Source of the DNA: an uncultured Anaerolineales bacterium
Lineage (GTDB): Bacteria > Chloroflexota > Anaerolineae > Anaerolineales > UBA6663
Length of the DNA stretch: 47,655 nt
Assembly (NCBI GenBank): GCA_937952305.1
Contig: CALFZO010000114.1
Coordinates: forward strand, 1-47,655
Direction: 5' to 3'
Shown one piece after another: positions 34,701 to 41,868 of this stretch. The notes beneath the pieces are model-generated. The model ran no database searches. It was not told the origin of the DNA and saw only the letters and a program-made list of their open reading frames with translations. How positions within the stretch are numbered: the first letter of the stretch is position 1; every line of letters starts with the position of its first letter. The translations under genes and the position numbers were made by a program.

Positions 34701-36176
34701 TCAGCGCGCTTCGGCCCAAGCCGGGATCGGGCGGCAGCACAGCACCAGCTGTTTGGCCGCGCTGACCTCGTCCAGACGCGCGATCGGCGCGGTGTGCGGG
34801 GCCGTCTGCAGCAACTCCGGCTGGGTGTGGGCTTCCTCAGCGATCTTGATCAGCACGTCGGCGAAGACGTCGAGCGTCTCGCGGCTCTCGGTCTCGGTCG
34901 GCTCGATCATGAGCGCCTCATGCACGATCAGCGGGAAGTAGTTCGTCGGCGGGTGGAAGCTGTAATCCATCAGCCGCTTGGAGATATCCAGGGCGTGCAC
35001 GCCGGGCACCTCCGGCCAGACGCCCTCCATCACGAACTCGTGCTTGCAGACGCGGTCATACGGGATGTGGTAGTGGGCGCGCAGCTTGCTCAGCAGGTAG
35101 TTGGCGTTGAGGACGGCGTTTTCGGAGTTGCCGCGCAGACCGCTGGCGCCATGCACGCGCATGTAGGTGTAAGCGCGCACGAGCATCCCAAAGTTGCCCC
35201 AGAACGACTTCATCCGGCCGATGGACTTGGGCGGAGTGACAAAGCCGTAGTGCGGGGGCCGGCCGCCCTGGCCGGGCTCCAGCAGCCCCACCACGGGACC
35301 GGGCAGGAAATCCGCCAGCCGCGCGGAGACGCCCACCGGGCCGGAGCCCGGCCCGCCGCCGCCGTGCGGGGTAGAGAAAGTCTTGTGCAGGTTGTAGTGC
35401 AGGACGTCGAAGCCCAGATCGCCGGGGCGCACCACGCCGACGATGGCGTTCATGTTGGCGCCGTCGCCGTAGATCAGGCCGCCGCAGGCGTGCACGGTCT
35501 GCACGACCTCTTCGATGTGCTCTTCGAACAGGCCGAGCGTGTTAGGGTTGGTGATCATCAGGCCGACGACGGTGTCGTCGCAGACGGCCTTGAGCGCGGC
35601 CAGGTCGATATTGCCGCGCGCGTCGGACGGCAGCTCCACCACCTCCAGGCCCGCCATGCTGGCGGTGGCCGGGTTGGTGCCGTGGGCGGAGTTCGGGATC
35701 AGCACCTTGGTGCGCTTGAGGTCGCCGCGGTCACGGTGGTAGGCGCGCATCATCAGCACACCGGTCAGCTCGCCGTGGGCGCCGGCGGCCGGCTGCAGGC
35801 TGACGCCGGCGAAGCCGCCGATCTCCTTGAGCCATTCCTGCAGTTGGTACATCAGCTCCAGGTTGCCCTGGGCCGTGTCCGGGTCCTGCATCGGGTGGCT
35901 GAGGGCGAAGCCCGGCAGGCGCGCGGTGTCCTCGTTGAGGCGCGGGTTGTACTTCATCGTGCACGACCCGAGCGGATACATGCGCGTGTCGATGGAGAAA
36001 TTCAGCTGCGACAGGCGCGTGTAGTGGCGGATCACGGTCAGCTGATCCACCTCCGGCAGGTCCAGGTCGGTGCGCAGCAGGTCGGCCGGGAGCGCCGTCT
36101 CGGGGACGTCCGGCTCCGGGAGCGAGATCCCCTGCCGGCCCGGCCGGCTGTAGTCGTAAATCAACGGTTCCAGCAT
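34701..36176 (-). CDS. gcvPB: Glycine dehydrogenase (decarboxylating) subunit 2
   Basis: C-terminal half of the split P-protein, 491 aa, which with GcvPA decarboxylates glycine and passes the aminomethyl group to lipoyl-GcvH. The PLP lysine is in HYNLHKTFSTPHGGGGPG, and the motif YGDGANMNAIVG is also characteristic. Of two close ATGs (36182 and 36176), 36176 is chosen because GAGGAGG sits at normal spacing from it, whereas it abuts the first. The gene follows gcvPA by 11 bases and ends at the operon terminator. The split organisation (PA plus PB) is usual for Firmicutes, Chloroflexota and archaea, while the one-chain P-protein is usual in enterobacteria. Confidence 0.96.
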   Translation of the reverse strand: MLEPLIYDYSRPGRQGISLPEPDVPETALPADLLRTDLDLPEVDQLTVIRHYTRLSQLNFSIDTRMYPLGSCTMKYNPRLNEDTARLPGFALSHPMQDPDTAQGNLELMYQLQEWLKEIGGFAGVSLQPAAGAHGELTGVLMMRAYHRDRGDLKRTKVLIPNSAHGTNPATASMAGLEVVELPSDARGNIDLAALKAVCDDTVVGLMITNPNTLGLFEEHIEEVVQTVHACGGLIYGDGANMNAIVGVVRPGDLGFDVLHYNLHKTFSTPHGGGGPGSGPVGVSARLADFLPGPVVGLLEPGQGGRPPHYGFVTPPKSIGRMKSFWGNFGMLVRAYTYMRVHGASGLRGNSENAVLNANYLLSKLRAHYHIPYDRVCKHEFVMEGVWPEVPGVHALDISKRLMDYSFHPPTNYFPLIVHEALMIEPTETESRETLDVFADVLIKIAEEAHTQPELLQTAPHTAPIARLDEVSAAKQLVLCCRPIPAWAEAR

Positions 36177-36187
36177 GGTCATCCTCC

Positions 36188-37528
36188 TCAGGCCGCCGCC
36201 CGCAGCGCTTCGACCAGGTCGTTGATCTCGGCGCGCGTGTTCATTTCGGTCACGGCGATGAGCATGTGCCCGGCCAGGTGCGGATAATCCCGACCCAGGT
36301 CATAGCCGCCCACCAGGCCGCGCTCGTTCAGCAGGAAATCGTTCAGGGCGGCCACCGGTTTGGGGCACTTGACCATGAACTCCTTGAAGAACGGCTGGGA
36401 GACGTCCACGCTGTAGCCCGGGATCTCGGCGATGGCCTGGGCCGCGTAGTGGCTCTTGTGCCAGCACAGCTCGGCCACCCGGCGCAGACCGTGCTTGCCC
36501 AGCGTGGCCAGGTGGATGGTGGCCGCGATCGCCATCAAGCCCTGGTTGGTGCAGATGTTGGAGGTGGCCTTGTCGCGCTTGATGTGCTGTTCGCGCGTGG
36601 ACAGCGTCAGCACGAAGCCGCGCCGGCCGTTCTTGTCGTGGGCCTCGCCCACCAGGCGGCCGGCCATCTTGCGCACGTACTCCTTGCGCGTGGCGAAGAA
36701 GCCCAGGTACGGCCCGCCATAGGACAGCGGCAGGCCGAGCGGCTGGCCCTCGCCGGTGACGATGTCGGCGCCGTACTGGCCCGGCGGCTTGAGCAGCCCA
36801 AGCGAGACCGGGTCCACGGCCACGGCCAGCAGCGCGCCGGCGGCGTGGACCTTGGCCGCCAGCCCGTCCAGGGGCTCGATCTGGCCGAAGAAGTTCGGGG
36901 ATTGGACCGCCAGCAGAGCCGTGTTCGCGTCCACTTGCCGGACGAGGTCGTCCAGGCTGGCCCGCGGGTCCTCATCGCCGACGATGGTCAGGCCCAGGCC
37001 CTGCATGTAGGTGCGCACCACGGCGCGGTAGTGCGGGTGGATGGCCGGCGAGAGCACCACCTTCTTGCGCTTCTCGCGGTGATGATGGTAGGCCATCACC
37101 ACGGCTTCGGCCAGCGCAGTCGCGCCGTCGTAGTGCGAGGCGTTGGCGGCCTCCATGCCGGTCAGCGCGCAGATCATGCTCTGGTATTCAAAGATGGTCT
37201 GGAGCGTGCCCTGCGAGACCTCCGGCTGGTAAGGCGTGTAGGCCGTGAGGAACTCGCCGCGCTGGATCAGGTAGTTAACCAGCCCCGGGCTGAAGTGGTT
37301 GTAGGCGCCGGCCCCCAGGAAGAACGGGCGCTTCTGGGCGTGGCCGTTAGCGTCGGACAGGCCGCGCAGCTCTTGCAGCGTCTCCAACTCCGAGAGCGGG
37401 CCGGCCAGGTTCAACTTCGGGAAGCGCACCCGGCTGGGCACGTCGGCGAAGAGCTCATCGATGCTCTTGGCGCCGACCGCGGCCAGCATCTCGGCGCGCT
37501 CGGTGTCAGTGTGAGGGTAATAGCTCAT
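36188..37528 (-). CDS. gcvPA: Glycine dehydrogenase (decarboxylating) subunit 1
   Basis: N-terminal half of the split P-protein, 446 aa. Typical segments are FFLGAGAYNHFSPGLVNYLIQRGEFLTAYTPYQPE and QTIFEYQSMICALTGMEAANASHYDGATALAEA near the N-terminus. Further along are VQSPNFFGQIE, GADIVTGEGQPLGLPLSYGGPYLGFFA and TNQGLMAIAATIH. It makes the dimer interface and part of the active site with GcvPB. GGAGGAG precedes the ATG at 37528. It is the second gene of the riboswitch-controlled operon, 54 bases downstream of gcvH. Confidence 0.96.
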   Translation of the reverse strand: MSYYPHTDTERAEMLAAVGAKSIDELFADVPSRVRFPKLNLAGPLSELETLQELRGLSDANGHAQKRPFFLGAGAYNHFSPGLVNYLIQRGEFLTAYTPYQPEVSQGTLQTIFEYQSMICALTGMEAANASHYDGATALAEAVVMAYHHHREKRKKVVLSPAIHPHYRAVVRTYMQGLGLTIVGDEDPRASLDDLVRQVDANTALLAVQSPNFFGQIEPLDGLAAKVHAAGALLAVAVDPVSLGLLKPPGQYGADIVTGEGQPLGLPLSYGGPYLGFFATRKEYVRKMAGRLVGEAHDKNGRRGFVLTLSTREQHIKRDKATSNICTNQGLMAIAATIHLATLGKHGLRRVAELCWHKSHYAAQAIAEIPGYSVDVSQPFFKEFMVKCPKPVAALNDFLLNERGLVGGYDLGRDYPHLAGHMLIAVTEMNTRAEINDLVEALRAAA

Positions 37529-37582
37529 TGGGCGCTCCTCCGAGCGCAGCGGACGGCGCTGGGCCGGCCGCCGCCGCCGGTT

Positions 37583-37972
37583 TTAGTGTTTGCGCTCCTC
37601 GCAATACGCCTGGTAAGCGGCGGCCGCCATCAGGTCGGCCAGGGCGCCGGCGTCGGTGACCTTGATCTTGGCGATCCAGCCTTCGCCGTACGGGTCCTGG
37701 TTGATGAGCTCCGGCTTGGTGGCCAGGGCGTCGTTGACGGCCGTCACGGTGCCGGCAACGGGCAGATAGATCTCCGAGGCCGCCTTGACGGACTCGACCG
37801 AGCCGAATGACTGACCGGCCGTGAAGGCGTCCCCGACCGACGGCATGTCCACGTAGACCACGTCGGAGAGCTCGTTCTGGGCGAAGTCGCTGATGCCGAC
37901 GGTGGCGGTGTCACCTTCGACGCGGATCCACTCATCACTCTTGGCGTACTTCAGATCGGTTGGGAAGTTCAT
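37583..37972 (-). CDS. gcvH: Glycine cleavage system H protein
   Basis: Lipoyl carrier of the glycine cleavage system, 129 aa. The lipoylated lysine is K63 in GSVESVKAASEIYLPVAG. The N-terminal YAKSDEWIRVEGDTATVGISDFAQNELSDVVYVDMP and the C-terminal GEGWIAKIKVTD are canonical. AGGAGG lies eight bases before the ATG at 37972; an open frame upstream of it is riboswitch leader and is not translated. First gene of the operon, directly behind the glycine riboswitch and its terminator. Confidence 0.97.
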   Translation of the reverse strand: MNFPTDLKYAKSDEWIRVEGDTATVGISDFAQNELSDVVYVDMPSVGDAFTAGQSFGSVESVKAASEIYLPVAGTVTAVNDALATKPELINQDPYGEGWIAKIKVTDAGALADLMAAAAYQAYCEERKH

Positions 37973-37996
37973 GGGGACGGCCTCCTGGCGGTGGGG

Positions 37997-38033
37997 AAAA
38001 GAAAGGGACACGGGCTGTGCGGCGCCGTGTCCC
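37997..38033 (-). terminator. Riboswitch-controlled terminator ahead of gcvH
   Basis: GGGACACGG (38005-38013) and CCGTGTCCC (38025-38033) form a perfect 9-bp stem, with an 11-base loop. On the minus strand it is followed by TTTCTTTT (38004-37997). It lies between the second aptamer and the gcvH ribosome binding site, so it is the expression platform. Glycine binding would be expected to prevent it forming, as in other gcv operons. Confidence 0.8.
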
Positions 38034-38043
38034 CTGTGCACAA

Positions 38044-38328
38044 CCTGAGAGTTTCACCCGCGCCGCGCCGGGCTTGCCCCTTCGGTGCGAACCGCGCGCT
38101 TAGGCGCGCCGCTCGACTTTTCAGAGGAGGTCGCGGTCGCCGGGGTCCTTTTACCTGAGAGTTTCATCGCGCCGCTGCGCAGCGGCGCGATTTGCCCCTT
38201 CGGTGTCCGAGCCGCTCGAGTACGAGTCGCTCGCTTCGCGAGCTTCAGGCTCGCGCTCGCTTCGCGAGCTTCAGGCTCGCGCACGAGCGTCGCTCACTTG
38301 AGTGAGCTTAGGTCGGATCTCTTCCCCG
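38044..38328 (-). promoter_or_regulatory. Tandem glycine riboswitch
   Basis: Two glycine aptamers in series. Each carries the conserved core CACCGAAGGGGCAA and GAAACTCTCAGGT (minus strand). Aptamer 1 lies at about 38128-38328, opening with GGGGAAGAGATCCGACC and closing with AAAAGGACCCCGG. Aptamer 2 lies at about 38044-38126. The link between them is short, as in known cooperative tandem glycine riboswitches. They precede a terminator hairpin and gcvH. The system probably turns the operon on when glycine is plentiful. Aptamer 1 has an enlarged stem made of a 26-base tandem repeat. Confidence 0.93.
38228..38279 (-). repeat. 26-base tandem duplication inside riboswitch aptamer 1
   Basis: Two perfect adjacent 26-base copies (38228-38253 and 38254-38279), each holding the palindrome GCTCGCTTCGCGAGC. 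They lie in a peripheral stem between the 5' conserved GAGATCC and the CACCGAAGG core, so the aptamer core is left intact while the peripheral arm is lengthened. Confidence 0.85.
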
Positions 38329-38355
38329 GGACCGGTTTGATCAATTGGCCCCCGG

Positions 38356-38384
38356 ATTCTACGATCCGGCGTGACGGGCGTCAA
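38356..38384 (-). promoter_or_regulatory. Promoter of the glycine riboswitch / gcv operon
   Basis: On the minus strand TTGACG (38384-38379), a 17-base spacer and TAGAAT (38361-38356) place the start near 38349, about 20 bases before the first aptamer. Confidence 0.8.
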
Positions 38385-38400
38385 GAACAAAAAGCCTTGA

Positions 38401-38629
38401 AATTGTCTTCCCAGGGCCGCCGCACCGTCACGCAGGCTGAGACGGACGTAAACCCGTTATCGGCGGTGCGCCGCCGAATGGGTTGAGGTCGTCCCGGCGA
38501 ACCATGACCCCCGCGGCGAAGCGAAGTGGAGGAGCCGGGACTTAGGAATGGCGCTGCCTGGGCTGAAGGCCGGCCGGGGCCGGCCTGACAATAGCGGCAG
38601 GACTGGCCGGATGAACCACTTAGCCCCGC
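38401..38629. other. Structured intergenic segment without a recognised gene
   Basis: No convincing coding frame. Strong pairings include CGGCGG with CCGCCG plus outer AACCC with GGGTT (about 38453-38486), GTCCCGGC (38491-38498) with GCCGGGAC near 38533-38540, and a GGCCGGCC-type palindrome further right. It lies between the end of one minus-strand operon and the promoter of the next. It could be a small RNA, a degraded repeat or simply GC-rich spacer; no known RNA family was recognised. Confidence 0.35.
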
Positions 38630-38665
38630 AAAAGAAAACCGCCCGACCGGTGAAGGTCGGGCGGT
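38630..38665 (-). terminator. Terminator of the alr/sigma/DUF5667 operon
   Basis: ACCGCCCGACC (38638-38648) and GGTCGGGCGGT (38655-38665) form a perfect 11-bp stem with a 6-base loop. The minus strand continues with TTTCTTTTGC. It lies 15 bases past the stop of the DUF5667 protein. Confidence 0.9.
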
Positions 38666-38679
38666 GAGCGGGTCGGCGA

Positions 38680-40023
38680 TTACGGCCGGCGCGGGGTCCG
38701 ATCATTGAGATCGGGCGTGGGCCAATCGGTGGGCCAGGCCGTGGCCCAGTTGCCGGACGAGGTCGGCCACGCGGATGGGTCCGGCGTCGGCCAGTTGCCG
38801 GGATCAGGCGTGAGCCAATCAGTGGGCCGGGCCGTGGCCCAGTTGCCGGGCGGCCACGCGGATGGGTCCGGCGTCGGCCAGTCTGTGGGCCAGCGGGTTG
38901 GCAGAGCCGTCGCCAGCTCCGCGGCGCGCGTGGCGCGCCGGTCCGGCCAGCAGTTCAGGTCTGGCGTGGGCACCCCGTCCGGCCAGCGGCTGGGGTCCGG
39001 CGTCGCCACGCCCGGCGGCCAGCAGATCTGCGTCGGGATCGGCAGCGGCTCGCAGTTCGGGTCGGGCGTCGGCCAGCCGGCGGGCCATTGCTCCGGCGTG
39101 GGCACGCCGGCCGGCCAGCAGTAACGGCTCAAGATCGGCGGCACCACCACTTTGTCCGTCGGCAGCGGCGCCACGATGTGGGTGACGATCGGCGTCTCGA
39201 TCAGGGTCGGGTAGGCGCGCGGCGTCGGCGTCTGGGAAGACAGGCGCGTGACCGTGGGCGACGGGGTGCGCGTGGCGCTGGGCGTGGGTGTGATCGTCGC
39301 CGAGGCCGTGGCGCTGGCGGTCGCCGTCACCTGAGCGGCGATGGCCGTCGGCCAGAGCCGGCCGGCCAGGGCGGCGCGGCGCGCATCGTGCGCGGCCAGG
39401 GCGGCGGCCAGCGCCTGCGCCCGCGGATCGCTCCAATCGGTCAGGGTCTGGGTGACCCAAGCGCGCTCGGTTTCGTACGTGGAGAGCAGCGCCTCGGCCT
39501 GCCCCGGCTGACCCTGCTGGAGCAGCGCCTCGGCCTCGTCCAGGCGGCGCGCCGCGAACTCGACGCGCAGTTGGGTCTTATCAACCGGGCTGAACGTCAG
39601 CGCCAGGCGCGCCTCTTCCAGCGACCGCTTGAGCGGGTACAGGCCGTCGCCGGGCACAGAGCCCGCCGACGCATAGGCGGCGGTGGTGCCGCCCAGCAGC
39701 GCGATCACCAGGGCCAGGGACGCAGCCCAGCGCAGCGACGGCCGCTGCCAGCGCGGCCAACCGAGGGCCAGCCAGCCCAGCCGGCGGCGCGGCGCCGCGG
39801 CCCGGTCAGGCAGGCGGTTCAACAAGCGGGCGCGGGCCACGCGCTGGAACTCAGCCGAGGGCGCGGCCTCCGGAGCCCGGCGCAGTTCCAGCGCGGCCGA
39901 CAACAGCGGCCGCAGCGCCTCGCGCTGCTCAGGGTAACGCGCCAGACACTCGTCTAGCGTCAGGCCCTCGCGCTCAAGCGCTTCCAGACATTCCCCCAGA
40001 ATTTCGGGGAGCGATGACGTCAT
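38680..40023 (-). CDS. DUF5667 anti-sigma-like membrane protein with Trp-Pro-Thr-Pro repeat tail
   Basis: Protein of 447 aa. The cytosolic N-terminus (1-95: LPEILGECLEALEREGLTLDECLARYPEQREALRPLL) resembles the short sigma-interacting domains of DUF5667 proteins. A membrane span (about 96-117) is followed by the DUF5667 domain (about 117-205: SVPGDGLYPLKRSLEEARL). After a Thr/Pro/Ser stalk the last 150 residues are a repeat rich in WPTPDP, WPAGVPTP and WPTDWPTPD units, all Trp-Pro. DUF5667 proteins occur next to ECF sigma factors, as here, where the sigma gene overlaps by ATGA. The tail is probably extracytoplasmic and extended; its role is unknown. Confidence 0.85.
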   Translation of the reverse strand: MTSSLPEILGECLEALEREGLTLDECLARYPEQREALRPLLSAALELRRAPEAAPSAEFQRVARARLLNRLPDRAAAPRRRLGWLALGWPRWQRPSLRWAASLALVIALLGGTTAAYASAGSVPGDGLYPLKRSLEEARLALTFSPVDKTQLRVEFAARRLDEAEALLQQGQPGQAEALLSTYETERAWVTQTLTDWSDPRAQALAAALAAHDARRAALAGRLWPTAIAAQVTATASATASATITPTPSATRTPSPTVTRLSSQTPTPRAYPTLIETPIVTHIVAPLPTDKVVVPPILSRYCWPAGVPTPEQWPAGWPTPDPNCEPLPIPTQICWPPGVATPDPSRWPDGVPTPDLNCWPDRRATRAAELATALPTRWPTDWPTPDPSAWPPGNWATARPTDWLTPDPGNWPTPDPSAWPTSSGNWATAWPTDWPTPDLNDRTPRRP

Positions 40024-40607
40024 TTCGATTCAGCTTTCTTCAACCACTGTCGTAAGGCCGCCAGCGCCCGGTGCTGCAGGACGCGGACGGCGCCGGCGCT
40101 GCGCCCCATGATTGTGGCCGTCTCCGCATGGCTCAGGCCGTTGACAAACCGCAGCGCCAGGACTTCCTGCTGGGCCGGCTCCAACTTCTTCAAAGCCTGC
40201 GCCAGCGCGCTGGCGGCCTCGCGCGCCTCGGCCTGAGCGGCCGGGTCGGCCTCCGGCCGCACCTCGACCACGTGCTCATCCAGAGGGTCCACCGGCTTCT
40301 GGGCGCGGTGCCGATCCACAACCAGGTTATGGGCGATCCGATACAGCCAGGCCGCGAACGGCGCCTCGGTGGGCCGGTAGCGCTCCAGGGCCTCCCAGGC
40401 TTTGACGAAGACCGTCTCCGTCAGATCCTCGGCCTCGCCCGCGTCGCCAACCCGATAAAAAACATAACGATAAATCGCGGGCAGGTAATGCTCATACAAA
40501 TCGCCAAATGCCTCCCGATCACCGGCGATGGCCTTGGCAACCAGGTCCGCATCGGCCGGGTTGGGCGGGCGGGGCGGCATAGACTTCTCAAAATGGGTAA
40601 ACGACAT
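40020..40607 (-). CDS. ECF RNA polymerase sigma factor
   Basis: Sigma factor of 195 aa. Region 2 is AFGDLYEHYLPAIYRYVFYRVGDAGEAEDLTETVFVKAWEAL with FAAWLYRIAHNLVVDRHR. Region 4 is LEPAQQEVLALRFVNGLSHAETATIMGRSAGAVRVLQHRALAAL. It is a sister of the factor at 15570-16112 but not a close copy. The ATG at 40607 is the longest reading; an in-frame ATG at 40580 (MPPRPPNPADADLV) is also possible, with a weak GAGAAG ahead of it. ATGA coupling to the DUF5667 gene marks a sigma/anti-sigma pair. It begins 24 bases after alr, so all three may be one transcript. Confidence 0.93.
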   Translation of the reverse strand: MSFTHFEKSMPPRPPNPADADLVAKAIAGDREAFGDLYEHYLPAIYRYVFYRVGDAGEAEDLTETVFVKAWEALERYRPTEAPFAAWLYRIAHNLVVDRHRAQKPVDPLDEHVVEVRPEADPAAQAEAREAASALAQALKKLEPAQQEVLALRFVNGLSHAETATIMGRSAGAVRVLQHRALAALRQWLKKAESK

Positions 40608-40631
40608 CGGAAGGCAATTGTTACAGCGCGC

Positions 40632-41771
40632 TCACACGTACAAACGGGCTACCCGCGCCATAATCCCGCTGGTGACGTCGTAGTTGATGGTCCCCCACCG
40701 GCGCGCCAGGTCCTCGGCCGTGAGGGCGTCCACGGGGCCGGGCGCCTGGCCCTGACAGCCAATCAGCACCGCCTCATCGCCGGGCCGGACCGCCGGGATA
40801 TGGCTGACGCCGACGATGATCTGGTCCATGCACACGCGCCCGCGCACCGGGGCGCGTTGGCCGTGCACAAGCACTTCGTTGACGCCCAGCGCGCGCCGAT
40901 AGCCATCGGCGTATCCGACGGCCACAGCCGCGACCGTCTCCGGCGTGGTTGTAACGTACTGATGACCGTAGCTGACGCCGTGGCCGGCCGGCAGGTGCTT
41001 CACCTGAGTGACCAGCGCCTTCCAGGTTAAGGCCGGCCGGAAATCGGGCGGACAGCGAACCGCCTCGGAGGGGTCCAAGCCGTACAGCGCGATGCCCAGC
41101 CGCACCACGTCGAAGCGCGCGCCGGGCAGCGTCAGTCCGGCGGCTGAGTTGGCGGCGTGCACCCAGCGCGGCCGCCGCTCCAGGGAGCGCAGGACGGCCT
41201 CGAAGGCGGCCAATTGCGCCGGCGCAGCGGGCGGCTGGCCCGGGGTGACGCCCACCTCCGACTGCTCAGGTTCATCGGCACGCGCGAAGTGGGTGAAGAC
41301 GCCGTCGACCTCGAGCCCCTCCAGGTCATGCAGCGCGCGATACAGCGCCGGGGCCTCCTGAGGCAGCGCGCCCAGCCGCCCCATGCCCGTGTCAACCTTA
41401 AAATGGACGCGCGCCGACCGGTTCAGCGCCCGGGCGGCCGCAGCGTAGGCCTGGGCGGCTTCCGCGTCGAACACGGCCAGCGTCAGGTCATGCCCGAGGG
41501 CGTCGGCGGCCAGGGCCGGCGGCGTGTAACCCATCACCAGGATCGGCAGCGCCAGCCCGGCCCGGCGCAGCGCCAGGCCCTCGTCCACGCGCGCCACCCC
41601 CAGCCACTCCGCGCCGGCCGCGGCGACGGCGCGCGCCACCGCCTCCGCGCCGTGCCCGTAGGCGTTGGCCTTGACGACGGCCATGACGGGCGTACCGGCG
41701 AGCGCGTGCATGCGGCGCAAGTTGCCCTGGAGGGCGTCTAGGTTGACCTCAAGCCAGGTGGAGTGCGGCAT
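40632..41771 (-). CDS. alr: Alanine racemase
   Basis: PLP enzyme of 379 aa that makes D-alanine for peptidoglycan. The PLP lysine is K34 in AVVKANAYGHGA; the catalytic Tyr is in the GVSYGHQYVT segment. Further signatures are FKVDTGMGRLG, DGVFTHFARAD, HAANSAAGL, VRLGIALYGL and the C-terminal VGRVCMDQ-like RGRVCMDQIIVGV. The start at 41771 matches the family N-terminus STWLEVNLDAL; the frame is open upstream but there the product would be antisense to the transporter gene. It has its own promoter and is first of a probable alr/sigma/DUF5667 unit, which may link the sigma system to cell-wall supply. Confidence 0.96.
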   Translation of the reverse strand: MPHSTWLEVNLDALQGNLRRMHALAGTPVMAVVKANAYGHGAEAVARAVAAAGAEWLGVARVDEGLALRRAGLALPILVMGYTPPALAADALGHDLTLAVFDAEAAQAYAAAARALNRSARVHFKVDTGMGRLGALPQEAPALYRALHDLEGLEVDGVFTHFARADEPEQSEVGVTPGQPPAAPAQLAAFEAVLRSLERRPRWVHAANSAAGLTLPGARFDVVRLGIALYGLDPSEAVRCPPDFRPALTWKALVTQVKHLPAGHGVSYGHQYVTTTPETVAAVAVGYADGYRRALGVNEVLVHGQRAPVRGRVCMDQIIVGVSHIPAVRPGDEAVLIGCQGQAPGPVDALTAEDLARRWGTINYDVTSGIMARVARLYV

Positions 41772-41804
41772 TCTTTGGCATGCGAGCGGGTTGAACCACA
41801 GGCC

Positions 41805-41833
41805 ATTATCAGCCCGGCCACCATAACGCACAA
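41805..41833 (-). promoter_or_regulatory. Promoter of alr
   Basis: Minus-strand TTGTGC (41833-41828), a 17-base spacer and GATAAT (41810-41805), about 34 bases ahead of the ATG. It lies back-to-back with the transporter promoter, and the two -35 areas overlap. Confidence 0.6.
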
Positions 41834-41851
41834 TCGGCAATTCGTCAGGGG

Positions 41852-41857
41852 TATAAT
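41852..41857 (+). promoter_or_regulatory. -10 box of the SLC13-type transporter gene, near-leaderless
   Basis: A perfect TATAAT ends 11 bases before the ATG at 41869. The predicted transcription start (about 41864) leaves a leader of about five bases and no room for a ribosome binding site. Confidence 0.6.
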
Positions 41858-41868
41858 CACGCTCGCGC

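Noticed and set aside
38221..38285. Two identical palindromic repeats considered as a CRISPR remnant
   Set aside because: The copies are directly adjacent without spacers and lie inside a glycine riboswitch; no cas genes are present.
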